A stretch of DNA of 64,000 nt from Bacillota bacterium (lineage in GTDB: Bacteria > Bacillota > UBA4882 > UBA8346). Below are positions 1 through 8,622 of this stretch, piece by piece. Made by a program: the position numbers and the translations under genes. The notes under the pieces are model-generated. The model had not been told where the DNA came from. It did no database searches and saw nothing but the letters and a program-made list of their open reading frames with translations. Location: the NCBI GenBank assembly GCA_023426245.1, contig JAFABB010000028.1, positions 62,001 to 126,000 on the forward strand, written 5' to 3'. The stretch's first letter is position 1. Each line of letters starts with the position of its first letter.

Positions 1-273
1 AACTTAAAGGCTTTCAATTCGGTTTCCAAGGCGGATCAAAAGGCAATTATGCAGGCTGCGAAAGAGGCAACCGCTTCTCAACGCTTAATTTGGGCTGATT
101 ATATGGGCACGGTGGTTGAGCAATTGAAAGCCAAAGGTGAAGTCTTTAATGAAGTGGACAACATCAAGGCCTTCCAAACCATCGTTAAACCCGCGGTTGA
201 TAAGTATGTTTCCAAATCCAAGGTCAGTGTGGATTTAAGTAAACTCATCAAAGCAATTGACGCTACCAAATAA
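1..273 (+). CDS. dctP: TRAP transporter solute-binding protein DctP, C-terminal end (partial)
   Basis: The frame is open from base 1 to the TAA at 271-273, so only the last 90 codons are present. The lysine/alanine-rich helical end (..NLKAFNSVSKADQKAIMQAA.. through ..KPAVDKYVSK..) is the style of DctP-family C-termini, and the next two genes are the matching small and large TRAP permeases. The protein would bind a solute, usually a carboxylate or sugar acid, in the periplasm and hand it to DctQM. The missing N-terminus prevents any call on the substrate. The identification rests mainly on context. Confidence 0.85.
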   Translation, partial: NLKAFNSVSKADQKAIMQAAKEATASQRLIWADYMGTVVEQLKAKGEVFNEVDNIKAFQTIVKPAVDKYVSKSKVSVDLSKLIKAIDATK

Positions 274-288
274 ATTCCAGGTGTTTCC

Positions 289-334
289 GAGGCTGTCTAA
301 AAAGGAAAATTTACTTTTAGGACAGCCTTTTTAT
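289..334 (+). terminator. Hairpin terminator between dctP and dctQ
   Basis: AGGCTGTC (290-297) pairs with GACAGCCT (321-328) and is followed by a T-rich run. It probably lowers expression of the permeases relative to the binding protein. Its flanks (GAGGCTGTCTAAAAAG on the left, AATTTACTTTT before GACAGCC on the right) match the ends of the 29.3-kb palindromic repeat, so it may be an internally deleted copy of that family. Confidence 0.7.
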
Positions 335-357
335 TGTTAGGACAGGAGGTAAGGAAA

Positions 358-882
358 GTGCACAAAAAAGTGAAAGTTTTCTTTGATTGGGTTGACATAA
401 CTGCCAGTCAGTTGGGTGCGGTTATTATGGCCGTCATGACGGTTCTGGTCACGTACCAGGTGGTGGCCAGGTATTGGTTTCATTACGCCCCGTCATGGAC
501 TGAGGAAACCACGTGGACTTTGTTGATGTGGGTCAGTTTGCTTGCCGGAGCCAGTGGAGTATGGAGCGAATCTCATATGGAGATGGGAATGCTTGTCGAG
601 CGGTTCCCCAAAACGGTACAACTTTGGTTCCGCGTTTTTTCCGACTTGCTGATCGTTGGCTTCGGTTATTATTTGTTAACGGAAGGTATCAGTCTGGCGA
701 TTCAGACGATGAACGGTATTATGGCATCACTACCCGTTCCGATAGGCATCACTTATTTGATAATGCCAATCAGCGGTGGTTTAATGTTTTGCTTTTCCCT
801 GCTCAAAGCTTTTGGACGGATTATGAATTTTTATGTCTGGAAAGAAGAAGTTTCAAATGAGGGGGTAAGCATTCATGATTGA
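358..882 (+). CDS. dctQ: TRAP transporter small permease DctQ
   Basis: 174-residue membrane protein with four predicted helices, the normal size for DctQ. The first helix is around residues 15-40, and the tryptophan-rich segment YAPSWTEETTWTLLMWVSLL is the family hallmark. DctQ associates with DctM in the inner membrane. I chose GTG at 358 because AGGAGGT at 344-350 sits seven bases upstream; a TTG at 334 in the same frame lies inside the preceding terminator and has no ribosome site. It overlaps dctM by 8 bp, so the two are translationally coupled. Confidence 0.9.
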   Translation: MHKKVKVFFDWVDITASQLGAVIMAVMTVLVTYQVVARYWFHYAPSWTEETTWTLLMWVSLLAGASGVWSESHMEMGMLVERFPKTVQLWFRVFSDLLIVGFGYYLLTEGISLAIQTMNGIMASLPVPIGITYLIMPISGGLMFCFSLLKAFGRIMNFYVWKEEVSNEGVSIHD

Positions 883-2158
883 AGGCATTATCTTAATCGG
901 CTTGTTTTTGCTGCTGGTAGCCATCCGGGTGCCGATTTCTTTTAGTCTGGGCATCTCATCTTTTACGACAGCAATTTATATGGGGATGAGCCCCATTATG
1001 CTGGTGCAACGGATGGGCTCCGGGCTGCAGTCCTTCGCTCTGGTTACGATCCCCCTCTTTATTTTAGCGGGATTGATTATGAATGCGGGTGGTATCGCCA
1101 GACGGATCGTTAACTTCGCCTATATCCTGGTGGGACCGCTTCCAGGGGGCCTGGCGATGGTCAATGTGGTCCAGGCGATGTTTTTTGGCGGAATTACCGG
1201 TTCATCCGTGGCCGACGTTTCCTCCATCGGCCCGATGATCATCCCGATGATGGAGGAGAAAGGGTATGACCGGGACTTCGCTTGCGCTTTGACAGCTTGC
1301 GGCTCGGTTCAGGGAGTCATTATCCCGCCCAGCCATAACATCATTCTTTACGCAATGGTTGTGGGCGGCGGAGTGTCGATCGCTAAATTATTCCTGGCCG
1401 GTTATTTCCCGGCGATTGCTTTATGTCTTGCCTTGATGGTTGCCAGTTTGATTTTGGCCATTAAACGGGGGTATCCGCGGGAAAAGATCCCACCCCTTAA
1501 AAAATGTTTCCCGATTATTTGGGAAGGTGTTGTCTGTATGGCGACAACGGTCATCGTGGTCGGCGGAATTATTTTCGGGGTCTTTACGGCTACCGAAGCC
1601 GCAGCAGTGGCGGTTGTTTATGCGTTAGTCATATCGTTGGTGCTTTTCCGGGAATTAAAGCCGCGCGATATTTGGCCGACTTTTTTGAAATCCGTTCGGA
1701 CCACGGGTATTATTATGACTCTGGTGGCGACATCCACCGCTTTCGGATATATGATGACTGTATTAATGATCCCTCATAAAGTAACGATTTTCTTCGCATC
1801 GATCACTCATAATCCGGTTATTTTATTTATATTGGTTAATGCGTTATTGCTTTTCTTAGGATGTATCATGGATATGGCGCCGTTGATTTTAATCACCACG
1901 CCGGTATTACTGCCTGCTTGCATGGCTGCAGGTATGAGTCCGATTACTTTCGGGATTATGTTAATGGTCAATTTGGGAATCGGGCTTACGACTCCTCCGG
2001 TCGGGTCGGCGCTTTTCGTAGCCTGTGCCGTTGGCAAGTCCAGGGTGGAAAAAGTGGCCTATCAGATGTTTTTCTTATGGCCGGCCATGCTGGTTGTTTT
2101 GGCATTAACCACCTATTGGCCATGGTTTACAATGTATTTACCGAGTTTGTTCAAATAA
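875..2158 (+). CDS. dctM: TRAP transporter large permease DctM
   Basis: 427 residues, about a dozen membrane segments, full length for DctM. The conserved GGITGSSVADVSSIGPMIIP stretch is near residues 105-122, followed by KGYDRDFACALTACGS and IIPPSHNIILYAMVVGG. The C-terminal half repeats the pattern with TTPPVGSALFVACAVG. DctM is the sodium-coupled transport channel of the TRAP system. GAGGGGG lies just upstream of the ATG inside dctQ. The genes beside it do not reveal the substrate. Confidence 0.95.
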   Translation: MIEGIILIGLFLLLVAIRVPISFSLGISSFTTAIYMGMSPIMLVQRMGSGLQSFALVTIPLFILAGLIMNAGGIARRIVNFAYILVGPLPGGLAMVNVVQAMFFGGITGSSVADVSSIGPMIIPMMEEKGYDRDFACALTACGSVQGVIIPPSHNIILYAMVVGGGVSIAKLFLAGYFPAIALCLALMVASLILAIKRGYPREKIPPLKKCFPIIWEGVVCMATTVIVVGGIIFGVFTATEAAAVAVVYALVISLVLFRELKPRDIWPTFLKSVRTTGIIMTLVATSTAFGYMMTVLMIPHKVTIFFASITHNPVILFILVNALLLFLGCIMDMAPLILITTPVLLPACMAAGMSPITFGIMLMVNLGIGLTTPPVGSALFVACAVGKSRVEKVAYQMFFLWPAMLVVLALTTYWPWFTMYLPSLFK

Positions 2159-2198
2159 TTTTGGGCCGAACCAATCGCTTGATGGCTCAGAATTAAAG

Positions 2199-2241
2199 AA
2201 ACGGGGCGGTCGCTTTTTAGGACAGCCCCGTTTGGTTTTTG
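2199..2241 (+). terminator. Intrinsic terminator of the TRAP operon
   Basis: AAACGGGGCGGTC (2199-2211) pairs with GACAGCCCCGTTT (2221-2233), with one mismatch and a short loop, followed by GGTTTTTG. The right arm again contains TTTTAGGACAGCC, as in the hairpin at 0.3 kb. Confidence 0.8.
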
Positions 2242-2277
2242 TATTTTAAGTTTATACTGGGTATCGCGGGTTTGCCT

Positions 2278-3171
2278 TTATCGTTTGAGGATAAATAAAA
2301 CAATAAGCGCAATGACTGTGAACAGCAATAAAACCATTCGAACCGGCTCCATTGGTTTTCGGCCAACCGGGGATCTTTTGACAATCAATGCCGGGAAGAA
2401 TTCTTCGATTCCTTTAACAATCGCCAGTTCTCCTTGATCCGTATAAATGATGTCATAGTCTTCCATGGTTTTACCCCATTGATCCTTAAAACGTTCCGGG
2501 ACAGTGAGATAAATTTGGGGTTCAAATTTTCTCCGCCAGGCTTCCGCTAAATTCTGGGCAACCTCTTTGGCCACCGCACGGTGCTGGAATTGAGCAGGGC
2601 ATTGCCTGGGAAAATTCTCGATCAGGTTCTTCACTTCATTGCGAAGTTCATCTTTGGTAAGAGCATCGTATCCTTTGGCTATCGTCCTGACCTCAAAGGT
2701 GCCGCCAGCCAAAACTACTCCCAGATAAGTAGCATCTTTTTGCACCAGAACGTAGATTTTTTTATGGTAAAGCGGTCCTTCATCTTTGCGGTAAACGCCG
2801 CTTCCCAGAGCAGCCAGAATCAAATCGTCCAGCAAATAAACGCTCTTAGCCCCGGCAACCATTAGTTGATTGTAAATGGCTTTATTATCTTCCGGGGGAG
2901 TGTTGGGAGGGACGCTGAAAATCACCACCGGCTGGTATGTCCAAAATCGGACCCCTGCCGTTTTAAAGGCTTTTTTCACCAGCTTTTTAATGGCGGACGG
3001 CTTTTTCCAGATAGATTCGGGAAGGAGAGCGCCGGTCGTCTCGGTGACATCTTCGGTGAAGAAGATTCCTTTGGCGGGTTCCAGCGCGCTTAGTTTTTGA
3101 TCGGCAATGGTAATACCAATGTATTTTGGATGTAAATATTCCAGAAATTTCGAGAAGGTCAGATTGGACAT
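2278..3171 (-). CDS. Divergent MreB-like actin-family protein with C-terminal membrane anchor
   Basis: 297 residues, shorter than MreB (about 340). The actin-fold pattern is recognisable but degenerate. The phosphate-1 position reads YIGITIADQKLSAL instead of GIDLGTANTL. PVVIFSVPPNTPPEDNKAIY matches MreB's RVVICVPSGVT-EKRAV segment, and AGAKSVYLLDDLILAALGSG matches AGAREAYLIEEPMAAAIGAG. Unlike MreB it ends in a single hydrophobic helix (about residues 277-295, VRMVLLLFTVIALIVLFILKR), so it is probably tail-anchored. The degenerate nucleotide loops make ATP binding doubtful. It stands alone, divergent from the ileS unit. A link to cell shape or envelope assembly is inference from the family. 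Confidence 0.6.
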   Translation of the reverse strand: MSNLTFSKFLEYLHPKYIGITIADQKLSALEPAKGIFFTEDVTETTGALLPESIWKKPSAIKKLVKKAFKTAGVRFWTYQPVVIFSVPPNTPPEDNKAIYNQLMVAGAKSVYLLDDLILAALGSGVYRKDEGPLYHKKIYVLVQKDATYLGVVLAGGTFEVRTIAKGYDALTKDELRNEVKNLIENFPRQCPAQFQHRAVAKEVAQNLAEAWRRKFEPQIYLTVPERFKDQWGKTMEDYDIIYTDQGELAIVKGIEEFFPALIVKRSPVGRKPMEPVRMVLLLFTVIALIVLFILKR

Positions 3172-3290
3172 GGGTTACACCAGTGAAGTCCTTTCCATAA
3201 CATGATTTAAGCAAATACCTATGACTATTATTCGCCGTATTTTAATTTCTCCCTGTAAATTAGCCTAAAGTCCTCATTTTCTTTCGGACG

Positions 3291-3319
3291 TTGACGGGAG
3301 GATGTTATTGTATTATAAT
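3291..3319 (+). promoter_or_regulatory. Sigma-A-type promoter for the T-box/ileS unit
   Basis: TTGACG (3291-3296), a 17-base spacer, then TATAAT (3314-3319). It lies about 30 bases ahead of the T-box leader, so transcription should start near 3326. Confidence 0.7.
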
Positions 3320-3349
3320 AAACACTAAATTATGATCGTATTGAAAAAC

Positions 3350-3649
3350 TGTGATGGGGAAGAGTACCACTGTAAAGCTGGCAGTAGAGAGCCGGGTCAG
3401 GTGAAAGCCGGTGCAGGGCAAAGATGGGAAAATCACCCCGGAGTTGCGTTTTAGAAAGTTTATCCCTTAAAAATCCCAAGGATGGATGGCAAGGGGACCG
3501 TAAGAAACGCCGGCGTTCACCGTTATCGATGTTGAGGCGAAAAAGCAATCGTTAAAAAACGTGCCCTTGAGCGAGGACGGACTGCTTTTTAAAGCTGGGT
3601 GGTATCGCGGGTAAACTTACTCGTCCCATTTTTTGGGACGGGTTTTTTT
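3350..3649 (+). promoter_or_regulatory. Isoleucine T-box leader with terminator
   Basis: A classic T-box leader reading uncharged tRNA-Ile. The T-box core GGGTGGTATCGCGGG is at about 3596-3610. The terminator pairs CGTCCC (3622-3627) with GGGACG (3635-3640), then GG and a T-run (3643-3649). Stem I begins with GATGGGGAAGAGTA (3353-3366); its GGGG pairs with CCCC at 3436-3439. The facing strand GGAAAATCA holds ATC at 3432-3434 in the specifier-loop position, an isoleucine codon, which agrees with ileS downstream. Under isoleucine starvation the uncharged tRNA pairs with the T-box and prevents termination. Confidence 0.93.
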
Positions 3650-3651
3650 AT

Positions 3652-3706
3652 GATATGAAAAGGTCGGATGGATGTTTTATGGATATGAAAAGGTCGGATG
3701 GATGTT
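3652..3706 (+). repeat. 30-bp tandem duplication spanning a ribosome site and start codon
   Basis: GATATGAAAAGGTCGGATGG and the following ATGTT occur at 3652-3676 and again, unchanged, at 3682-3706, so the period is 30 bp (ten codons). Each copy carries an AAAAGG ribosome-site-like sequence and an ATG in the same frame. The duplication sits immediately after the T-box terminator and doubles the translation start of the next gene. Confidence 0.9.
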
Positions 3707-4388
3707 ATGGAGATTTAGAGGTTGGATGATGATCTTAGCGCGGGAAAATACTGAAAACGGTGAAGTGATTTTAAGAGAGGGAGCGGCCGGTTACGAGATT
3801 ATCGTGGATGGCCAGTTTTTGATGTCTTCGGCCAGCGGCAATTCATCGGTGGCATTGGTGGAAATCGGTCTAAGCAGGCTCACCCTCCGGGATTGTTTAC
3901 AACTCCTGATTGGGGGGATGGGTTTGGGCTTCTCTCTTCAAACGGCCTTAAGCAACAGGGCTGTGACGGAAGTGACCGTGGTTGAATTGGAAGCGGAAAT
4001 CATTCAATGGCATCGCCGGGGTTTAATCGGAAATACCTCGCAATTGGTAACGGATCCGCGCATCAAAATCGTGAACCGGGATCTTTTGGGGTTTATCGAT
4101 GATTGCCGGCAAAAATATGATTTAATCGCCCTGGATATTGATAACGGACCGGATTGGTTGTGCCATGAAGGGAATGCGCGGCTTTATGGTGAAAATTATT
4201 TGCAACGGCTAAGGGAAATGCTAAAACTTCAAGGTATACTCACGATGTGGTCTGCGGCGCCCTCCCTTCAATTAAAGCGCCATCTGCATCAGGTATTTGG
4301 GAATGTGGAAGAGGTTGAAGCAATGGACCATAACGGTGAAGGAAAGCTTATCACAGCTTATATAGATGTTTGTGAGAACAATATTTAG
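3702..4388 (+). CDS. Spermidine/spermine synthase-like SAM-binding protein
   Basis: 228 residues with the nucleotide-binding core of the spermidine synthase superfamily. The glycine-rich loop is LLIGGMGLGFSLQTAL, the acidic strand end is EVTVVELEAEIIQWHRR, and a DPRIKIVNRDLLGF segment follows. The catalytic region reads ALDIDNGPDWLCHEGNARLY, not the aminopropyltransferase D-x-x-D-P motif, so true polyamine synthase activity is doubtful; this DNGP form occurs in a known uncharacterised subfamily. Because of the 30-bp duplication, ATG 3672 and ATG 3702 have identical upstream sequence; ATG 3726 is also possible. It ends 15 bases before ileS, so it is co-transcribed and under the Ile T-box. Confidence 0.75.
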   Translation: MLWRFRGWMMILARENTENGEVILREGAAGYEIIVDGQFLMSSASGNSSVALVEIGLSRLTLRDCLQLLIGGMGLGFSLQTALSNRAVTEVTVVELEAEIIQWHRRGLIGNTSQLVTDPRIKIVNRDLLGFIDDCRQKYDLIALDIDNGPDWLCHEGNARLYGENYLQRLREMLKLQGILTMWSAAPSLQLKRHLHQVFGNVEEVEAMDHNGEGKLITAYIDVCENNI

Positions 4389-4403
4389 GAAGGGGAAAGA
4401 TGG

Positions 4404-7400
4404 ATGCATCAGTTTAAAGAGGTCGATACCAAGATACCGATCAAACAAAAGGAAGAAACGGTTTTAAATCATTGGCTTAATGAAAAGATCCCGGATCGCA
4501 GCGTCACGGCTCGTGAAGGGTCACCCCGTTATATTTTTTATGATGGACCGCCCACCGCCAATGGCAAGCCGGGCATTCACCATGTATTGGCCCGTACTTT
4601 AAAGGATACCGTCTGCCGGTATAAGACCATGCAAGGGTATCAAGTTCACCGTAAGGCCGGATGGGATACGCACGGATTGCCGGTTGAGATCGAAGTGGAA
4701 AAACAATTAGGCATCTCTTCCAAGCCCGAAATCGAGGCTTATGGAATTGAACCCTTTAATAAAAAATGCCGGGAATCGGTTTTCACCTATGTACAAGAAT
4801 GGCGGCGGCTGACAGAACGGATTGGCTACTGGATTGATATGGACCATCCCTATATCACCCTGGACAATAACTATATCGAGACCGCCTGGTGGATTTTGAA
4901 ACAATATTTCGATCAAGGCCTGATCTATGAAGGCCACAAAATTATGCCCTATTGCGCCCGCTGCGGGACTCCCCTTGCTTCCCATGAAGTTTCGCTGGGA
5001 TATAAGGATGAGACCATTGACTCCATTTATGTACGGATGAAGGTCAGCCGCGGGGACGCCCGGGTCAAAGAGGGCGAATATTTTTTGGTCTGGACCACCA
5101 CCCCCTGGACCCTTCCTTCCAACGTGGCGTTGGCGGTGAATCCTGAGTTTACTTATGTGAAAGCCCGCAAGGCCGGAGACGAAGCCATCTATATTCTGGT
5201 TAAAGACCGGGTCGATGCGGCTCTGGGAAAAGACAGCGAGATTTTGGAAGAGTTCAAAGGTTCCGATTTAGTTGGAATCCACTATGAGCAGTTATTGCCT
5301 TTTTTGAAGGCCGGAGAGAATGCCTTCCAGGTTTATCCCGCCGATTTCGTATCCACTGAAGACGGCTCCGGTATTGTTCATATCGCGCCCGCTTTTGGCG
5401 AAGACGACTATCAGCTGGGCAAAAAGTTCAATCTTCCTATTTTACAGCCCGTCGATAAACAGGGTAAATTTACTCCGGAAGTCACGCTCTGGGCGGGCCG
5501 TTTTGTGCGGGAGACGGATCTTGATATCACACGCTATTTAAAATCCGAAGGGAAGCTCTTTTCCAAAGAGCGCTTAACCCACTCTTATCCATATTGCTGG
5601 CGTTGCGACACTCCCTTGCTTTATTATGCGCGGCAATCATGGTATATCGCCACCACCAAATACAAAGAGCGTATGATTGAATGCAATAAACAAATTCATT
5701 GGTATCCGGAACACGTGGGAAAGGGACGTTTTGGAAACTGGTTGGAGAATATGATTGACTGGTCCCTTTCCCGGGATCGTTATTGGGGGACGCCGCTTAA
5801 TATTTGGAAATGCGAGTCCTGTTCCAAGCTGGCCTCGGTCGGATCCAGACAGGAGCTGGCGGAGCGGGCTATTGAAAAGGTTGATCCGGATACGATTGAA
5901 CTGCACCGGCCCTATATCGACGGGATCCATTTAAAGTGCGAATGCGGCGGCAGGATGACCCGGACCAAAGAGGTGATTGACTGCTGGTTTGATTCCGGAG
6001 CCATGCCTTATGCTCAGCAGCATTATCCTTTTGAAAACAAGGATCATTTCGATAAACTTTTCCCGGCCGATTTTATCTGTGAAGGAATTGATCAAACCCG
6101 GGGCTGGTTTTATTCGTTATTGGCGATCTCATCTTTTATTTCCGGCCAACCGGCTTACAAGAACGTAATGGTCAATGACTTGGTGCTGGATAAAAACGGC
6201 CAAAAAATGTCCAAGTCAAGGGGAAATGCGGTGGAACCCTGGGGATTGATGGAGAAATACGGGGCCGATGCCACCCGCTGGTATTTGCTGGCGGTGTCTC
6301 CTCCATGGACGCCGACCCGGTTCGATGAAGATGGGGTGAAGGATGTTTATGCCAAATTCTTCGGCACGCTGCAAAACGTGTTTTCCTTCTTTACCCTGTA
6401 TGCCAATATCGATGGCGCCGATCCGGCTGTTTACGACATAGCGGTGAAGGACCGGCCGGAAATCGACCGCTGGGTGATTTCCCGGTTGAATTCGCTGATC
6501 AAAGGCGTCCGCGGCGATATGGAAGTTTTTGATTTAACCCGGGTGGTCCGGGCTATTCAGGCTTTTGTGGTGGATGATGTTTCCAATTGGTATGTACGCC
6601 GTACCCGGGACCGTTTTTGGGCTTCGGAAATGAATCAGGACAAAAAAGCCGTTTACCGGACTCTGTGGGAAGTATTGCTGGCTGTTGCCAAGTTGATAGC
6701 TCCTTTCGCGCCCTTCATGGCCGAAGAGATTTACCAGAACCTGGAGGCTGACGGTAAGAAGCTCTTTACGGTCCATGTGGAAATGTATCCGGAGGGGGAC
6801 GAAACCTTCATCAATTCCGACTTGGAGGAACATATGGGATTGGTGATCGACCTGGTCTCATTAGGCCGGGCGGCCCGGAATAAGGTTCAAATCAAGGTCA
6901 GACAACCGCTGTCTCAGATCATGGTGGATCTGAAAAAGCAAAAGATCCTGGCGCCCATGGAGGGACTGGTCCGGGAAGAATTGAACGTTAAAACCATTCA
7001 ATATGTGGAGAACCCCGACCAGTACGTATCCTATACCATCAAACCGAATTTCCCGGTTTTAGGACCGAAATACGGTAAATTCTTAAAGGGTATCGAAGGG
7101 GAACTCTCCAAAGGGAATGCCGGAGAGTTTGTGAAGACCCTGCGGAACAACGGTGAGTTGAATTTTACCATCAATGGTAATCCGGTTACTTTGAAGGAAG
7201 AAGATGTGGAGATCCGCACCAGTGAAGAGCAGGGTTATGTGGTGGAAATGAGTAAGGAGAATTATGTGATCCTGAATACCGCTTTAACGAAGGAACTGGT
7301 TCAGGAAGGCCTGGCCCGGGAGGTGGTTTCCAAGGTTCAGAACATGCGCAAGAACGCCGGTTTTGAGCTGACGGATCGCATTGAACTGAAATTCGTCAGT

Positions 7401-7556
7401 GACGATGAAGTAGCCTTGGCGGTGGAAGCCTTTGGGAAGTATGTGGCCGACGAGACACTGGCGGTTTCGGTGGTCAGGGAAGAATCTGCCGAGAGCGGTT
7501 TTGAAAAGTGGGATATTAACGGGCATGAGGCTGCCATTCAGGTGGTCAAGGCGTAA
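4404..7556 (+). CDS. ileS: Isoleucyl-tRNA synthetase
   Basis: 1050-residue class I synthetase that charges tRNA-Ile. The ATP-binding HIGH motif appears as GIHH (about 57-60) in DGPPTANGKPGIHH, and KMSKS is at about 601-605. The CP1 editing domain (about 200-400) contains the WTTTPWTLPSNVALAV threonine-rich strand. GWDTHGLPVEIEVEK and the long C-terminal region with LVQEGLAREVVSKVQNMRK point to the eukaryote-like IleS2 type, a class often less sensitive to mupirocin; that is inference from sequence style. Zinc-type cysteine pairs are present (CARC, CESCSK). AGGAAGGGG precedes the ATG. Regulated by the upstream T-box. Confidence 0.97.
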   Translation: MHQFKEVDTKIPIKQKEETVLNHWLNEKIPDRSVTAREGSPRYIFYDGPPTANGKPGIHHVLARTLKDTVCRYKTMQGYQVHRKAGWDTHGLPVEIEVEKQLGISSKPEIEAYGIEPFNKKCRESVFTYVQEWRRLTERIGYWIDMDHPYITLDNNYIETAWWILKQYFDQGLIYEGHKIMPYCARCGTPLASHEVSLGYKDETIDSIYVRMKVSRGDARVKEGEYFLVWTTTPWTLPSNVALAVNPEFTYVKARKAGDEAIYILVKDRVDAALGKDSEILEEFKGSDLVGIHYEQLLPFLKAGENAFQVYPADFVSTEDGSGIVHIAPAFGEDDYQLGKKFNLPILQPVDKQGKFTPEVTLWAGRFVRETDLDITRYLKSEGKLFSKERLTHSYPYCWRCDTPLLYYARQSWYIATTKYKERMIECNKQIHWYPEHVGKGRFGNWLENMIDWSLSRDRYWGTPLNIWKCESCSKLASVGSRQELAERAIEKVDPDTIELHRPYIDGIHLKCECGGRMTRTKEVIDCWFDSGAMPYAQQHYPFENKDHFDKLFPADFICEGIDQTRGWFYSLLAISSFISGQPAYKNVMVNDLVLDKNGQKMSKSRGNAVEPWGLMEKYGADATRWYLLAVSPPWTPTRFDEDGVKDVYAKFFGTLQNVFSFFTLYANIDGADPAVYDIAVKDRPEIDRWVISRLNSLIKGVRGDMEVFDLTRVVRAIQAFVVDDVSNWYVRRTRDRFWASEMNQDKKAVYRTLWEVLLAVAKLIAPFAPFMAEEIYQNLEADGKKLFTVHVEMYPEGDETFINSDLEEHMGLVIDLVSLGRAARNKVQIKVRQPLSQIMVDLKKQKILAPMEGLVREELNVKTIQYVENPDQYVSYTIKPNFPVLGPKYGKFLKGIEGELSKGNAGEFVKTLRNNGELNFTINGNPVTLKEEDVEIRTSEEQGYVVEMSKENYVILNTALTKELVQEGLAREVVSKVQNMRKNAGFELTDRIELKFVSDDEVALAVEAFGKYVADETLAVSVVREESAESGFEKWDINGHEAAIQVVKA

Positions 7557-7830
7557 TCCCAAGTTCGAAGAGATTGATTTGACCTAACCCCGGACCCGCC
7601 GGGTTGTGTGAAAGGATGAAATTGAGCCTAAATCCGACCCTAGCCCTTAAAGGGAACTAGCATACTTTTGGGATTTTGAACGTTTAGGCTTCGAAGCAAT
7701 TCATAATAGGCCTGAGATTTCAGCGAATACCTTTTAAGGGAAAGGGTAGAGGCATTTGGGCAAGAGTATTTTCTGAGTAGGAAATGTGGGACGACGGTAT
7801 GTCGATATTAAAGATGGTAGGTGATTTGGA

Positions 7831-8421
7831 ATGAAGGTTTATGAAGCGGCAACCCAGAGAAGGACGATTCGCAAGTTCAAACGAGATCCGATGGAAAGGG
7901 CTTTGCTGGAAAAGTATGTGGATGCGGCCAGGCTGGCGCCTACCGCCTCCAATATGCAACCCTTAAAGTTCATGATTGTCGATTACCCCCATAAGGTGGC
8001 GGCGGTTTTTGAACATGTGAAGTGGGCCGCATACATTGCTCCGGCAGGGGACCCCAAGGAGGGCGAAAGGCCGGTGGCCTTCATTATCATCCTGGCGGAT
8101 ACTGAAATTAAAAAGGCCGGCTATGAACTGGATGCGGGAGCCGCCGCCCAAAGCATATTTTTGACTGCCTGGGAGGACGGAGTGGGGACCTGCTGGATGG
8201 GAGCCATTGACCGGGATAAGATCAGGGAAGTGTTAAGTATTCCGGAACAGTATGTTATTAATACCGTGGTTGCCCTGGGGTATATGGCGGAACATCCGGT
8301 GGCTGAAGATATCAGCACCCAGGGGGTGCTGAAGGACTCGGTGAAGTATTATCAAGACGGCCAGGGAGTGCTGCATGTGCCGAAACGGACCCTGAAGGAA
8401 GTTTTGGTGGATTTCATGTAA
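7831..8421 (+). CDS. Nitroreductase-family FMN oxidoreductase
   Basis: 196 residues. RRTIRKFKRDPMERALLEKY at the N-terminus followed by DAARLAPTASNMQPLKF is the standard FMN-binding opening of the family. GAAAQSIFLTAWEDGVGTCWMG at about 110-131 is the second cofactor segment. Members use NAD(P)H to reduce quinones, nitro compounds or similar acceptors as cytosolic dimers. The physiological substrate cannot be told. It is transcribed alone; the 270 bases upstream contain no recognised element apart from a weak GGTAGGTGA ribosome site. Confidence 0.9.
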   Translation: MKVYEAATQRRTIRKFKRDPMERALLEKYVDAARLAPTASNMQPLKFMIVDYPHKVAAVFEHVKWAAYIAPAGDPKEGERPVAFIIILADTEIKKAGYELDAGAAAQSIFLTAWEDGVGTCWMGAIDRDKIREVLSIPEQYVINTVVALGYMAEHPVAEDISTQGVLKDSVKYYQDGQGVLHVPKRTLKEVLVDFM

Positions 8422-8438
8422 CGTAACCAAGAACCCTC

Positions 8439-8467
8439 TTGGCCAAGGAATAGCTTTATGATATAGT
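8439..8467 (+). promoter_or_regulatory. Promoter for the fluoride riboswitch/fluC unit
   Basis: TTGGCC (8439-8444), 17-base spacer, TATAGT (8462-8467), with the riboswitch beginning about 14 bases downstream. Confidence 0.5.
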
Positions 8468-8480
8468 AAAAATAACAGAA

Positions 8481-8567
8481 CAGGCGATGGAGTTCGCCGA
8501 AATTGCCCTCAGGGATGATGACTCCTATGTTTTGGCTATATGCCGAGACATAGGAGTTTTGTTTTTT
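8481..8567 (+). promoter_or_regulatory. Fluoride (crcB) riboswitch with terminator
   Basis: Contains the near-invariant GGCGATGGAGTTCGCC (8483-8498), then TGCC and GATGATGACTCCTAT, the aptamer signature of fluoride riboswitches. ACTCCTATGT (8521-8530) pairs with ACATAGGAGT (8548-8557), followed by a T-rich run, giving the terminator that competes with the aptamer's 3' strand. It stands directly before fluC. Fluoride binding should stabilise the aptamer and let transcription continue. Confidence 0.95.
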
Positions 8568-8622
8568 CGGTCCTTTGAATTTTACTTTTGACAAATACTT
8601 TGAAAAGATAGGAGCATCAACC

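Noticed and set aside
4707..7562. Long antisense ORFs inside ileS
   Set aside because: They are shadows of the well-supported synthetase frame, with no ribosome sites or domains.
8575..8622. Longer fluC reading from TTG 8575
   Set aside because: The extension lies just after the riboswitch terminator with no ribosome site; ATG 8623 has AGGAG at the right distance and fits the family length.
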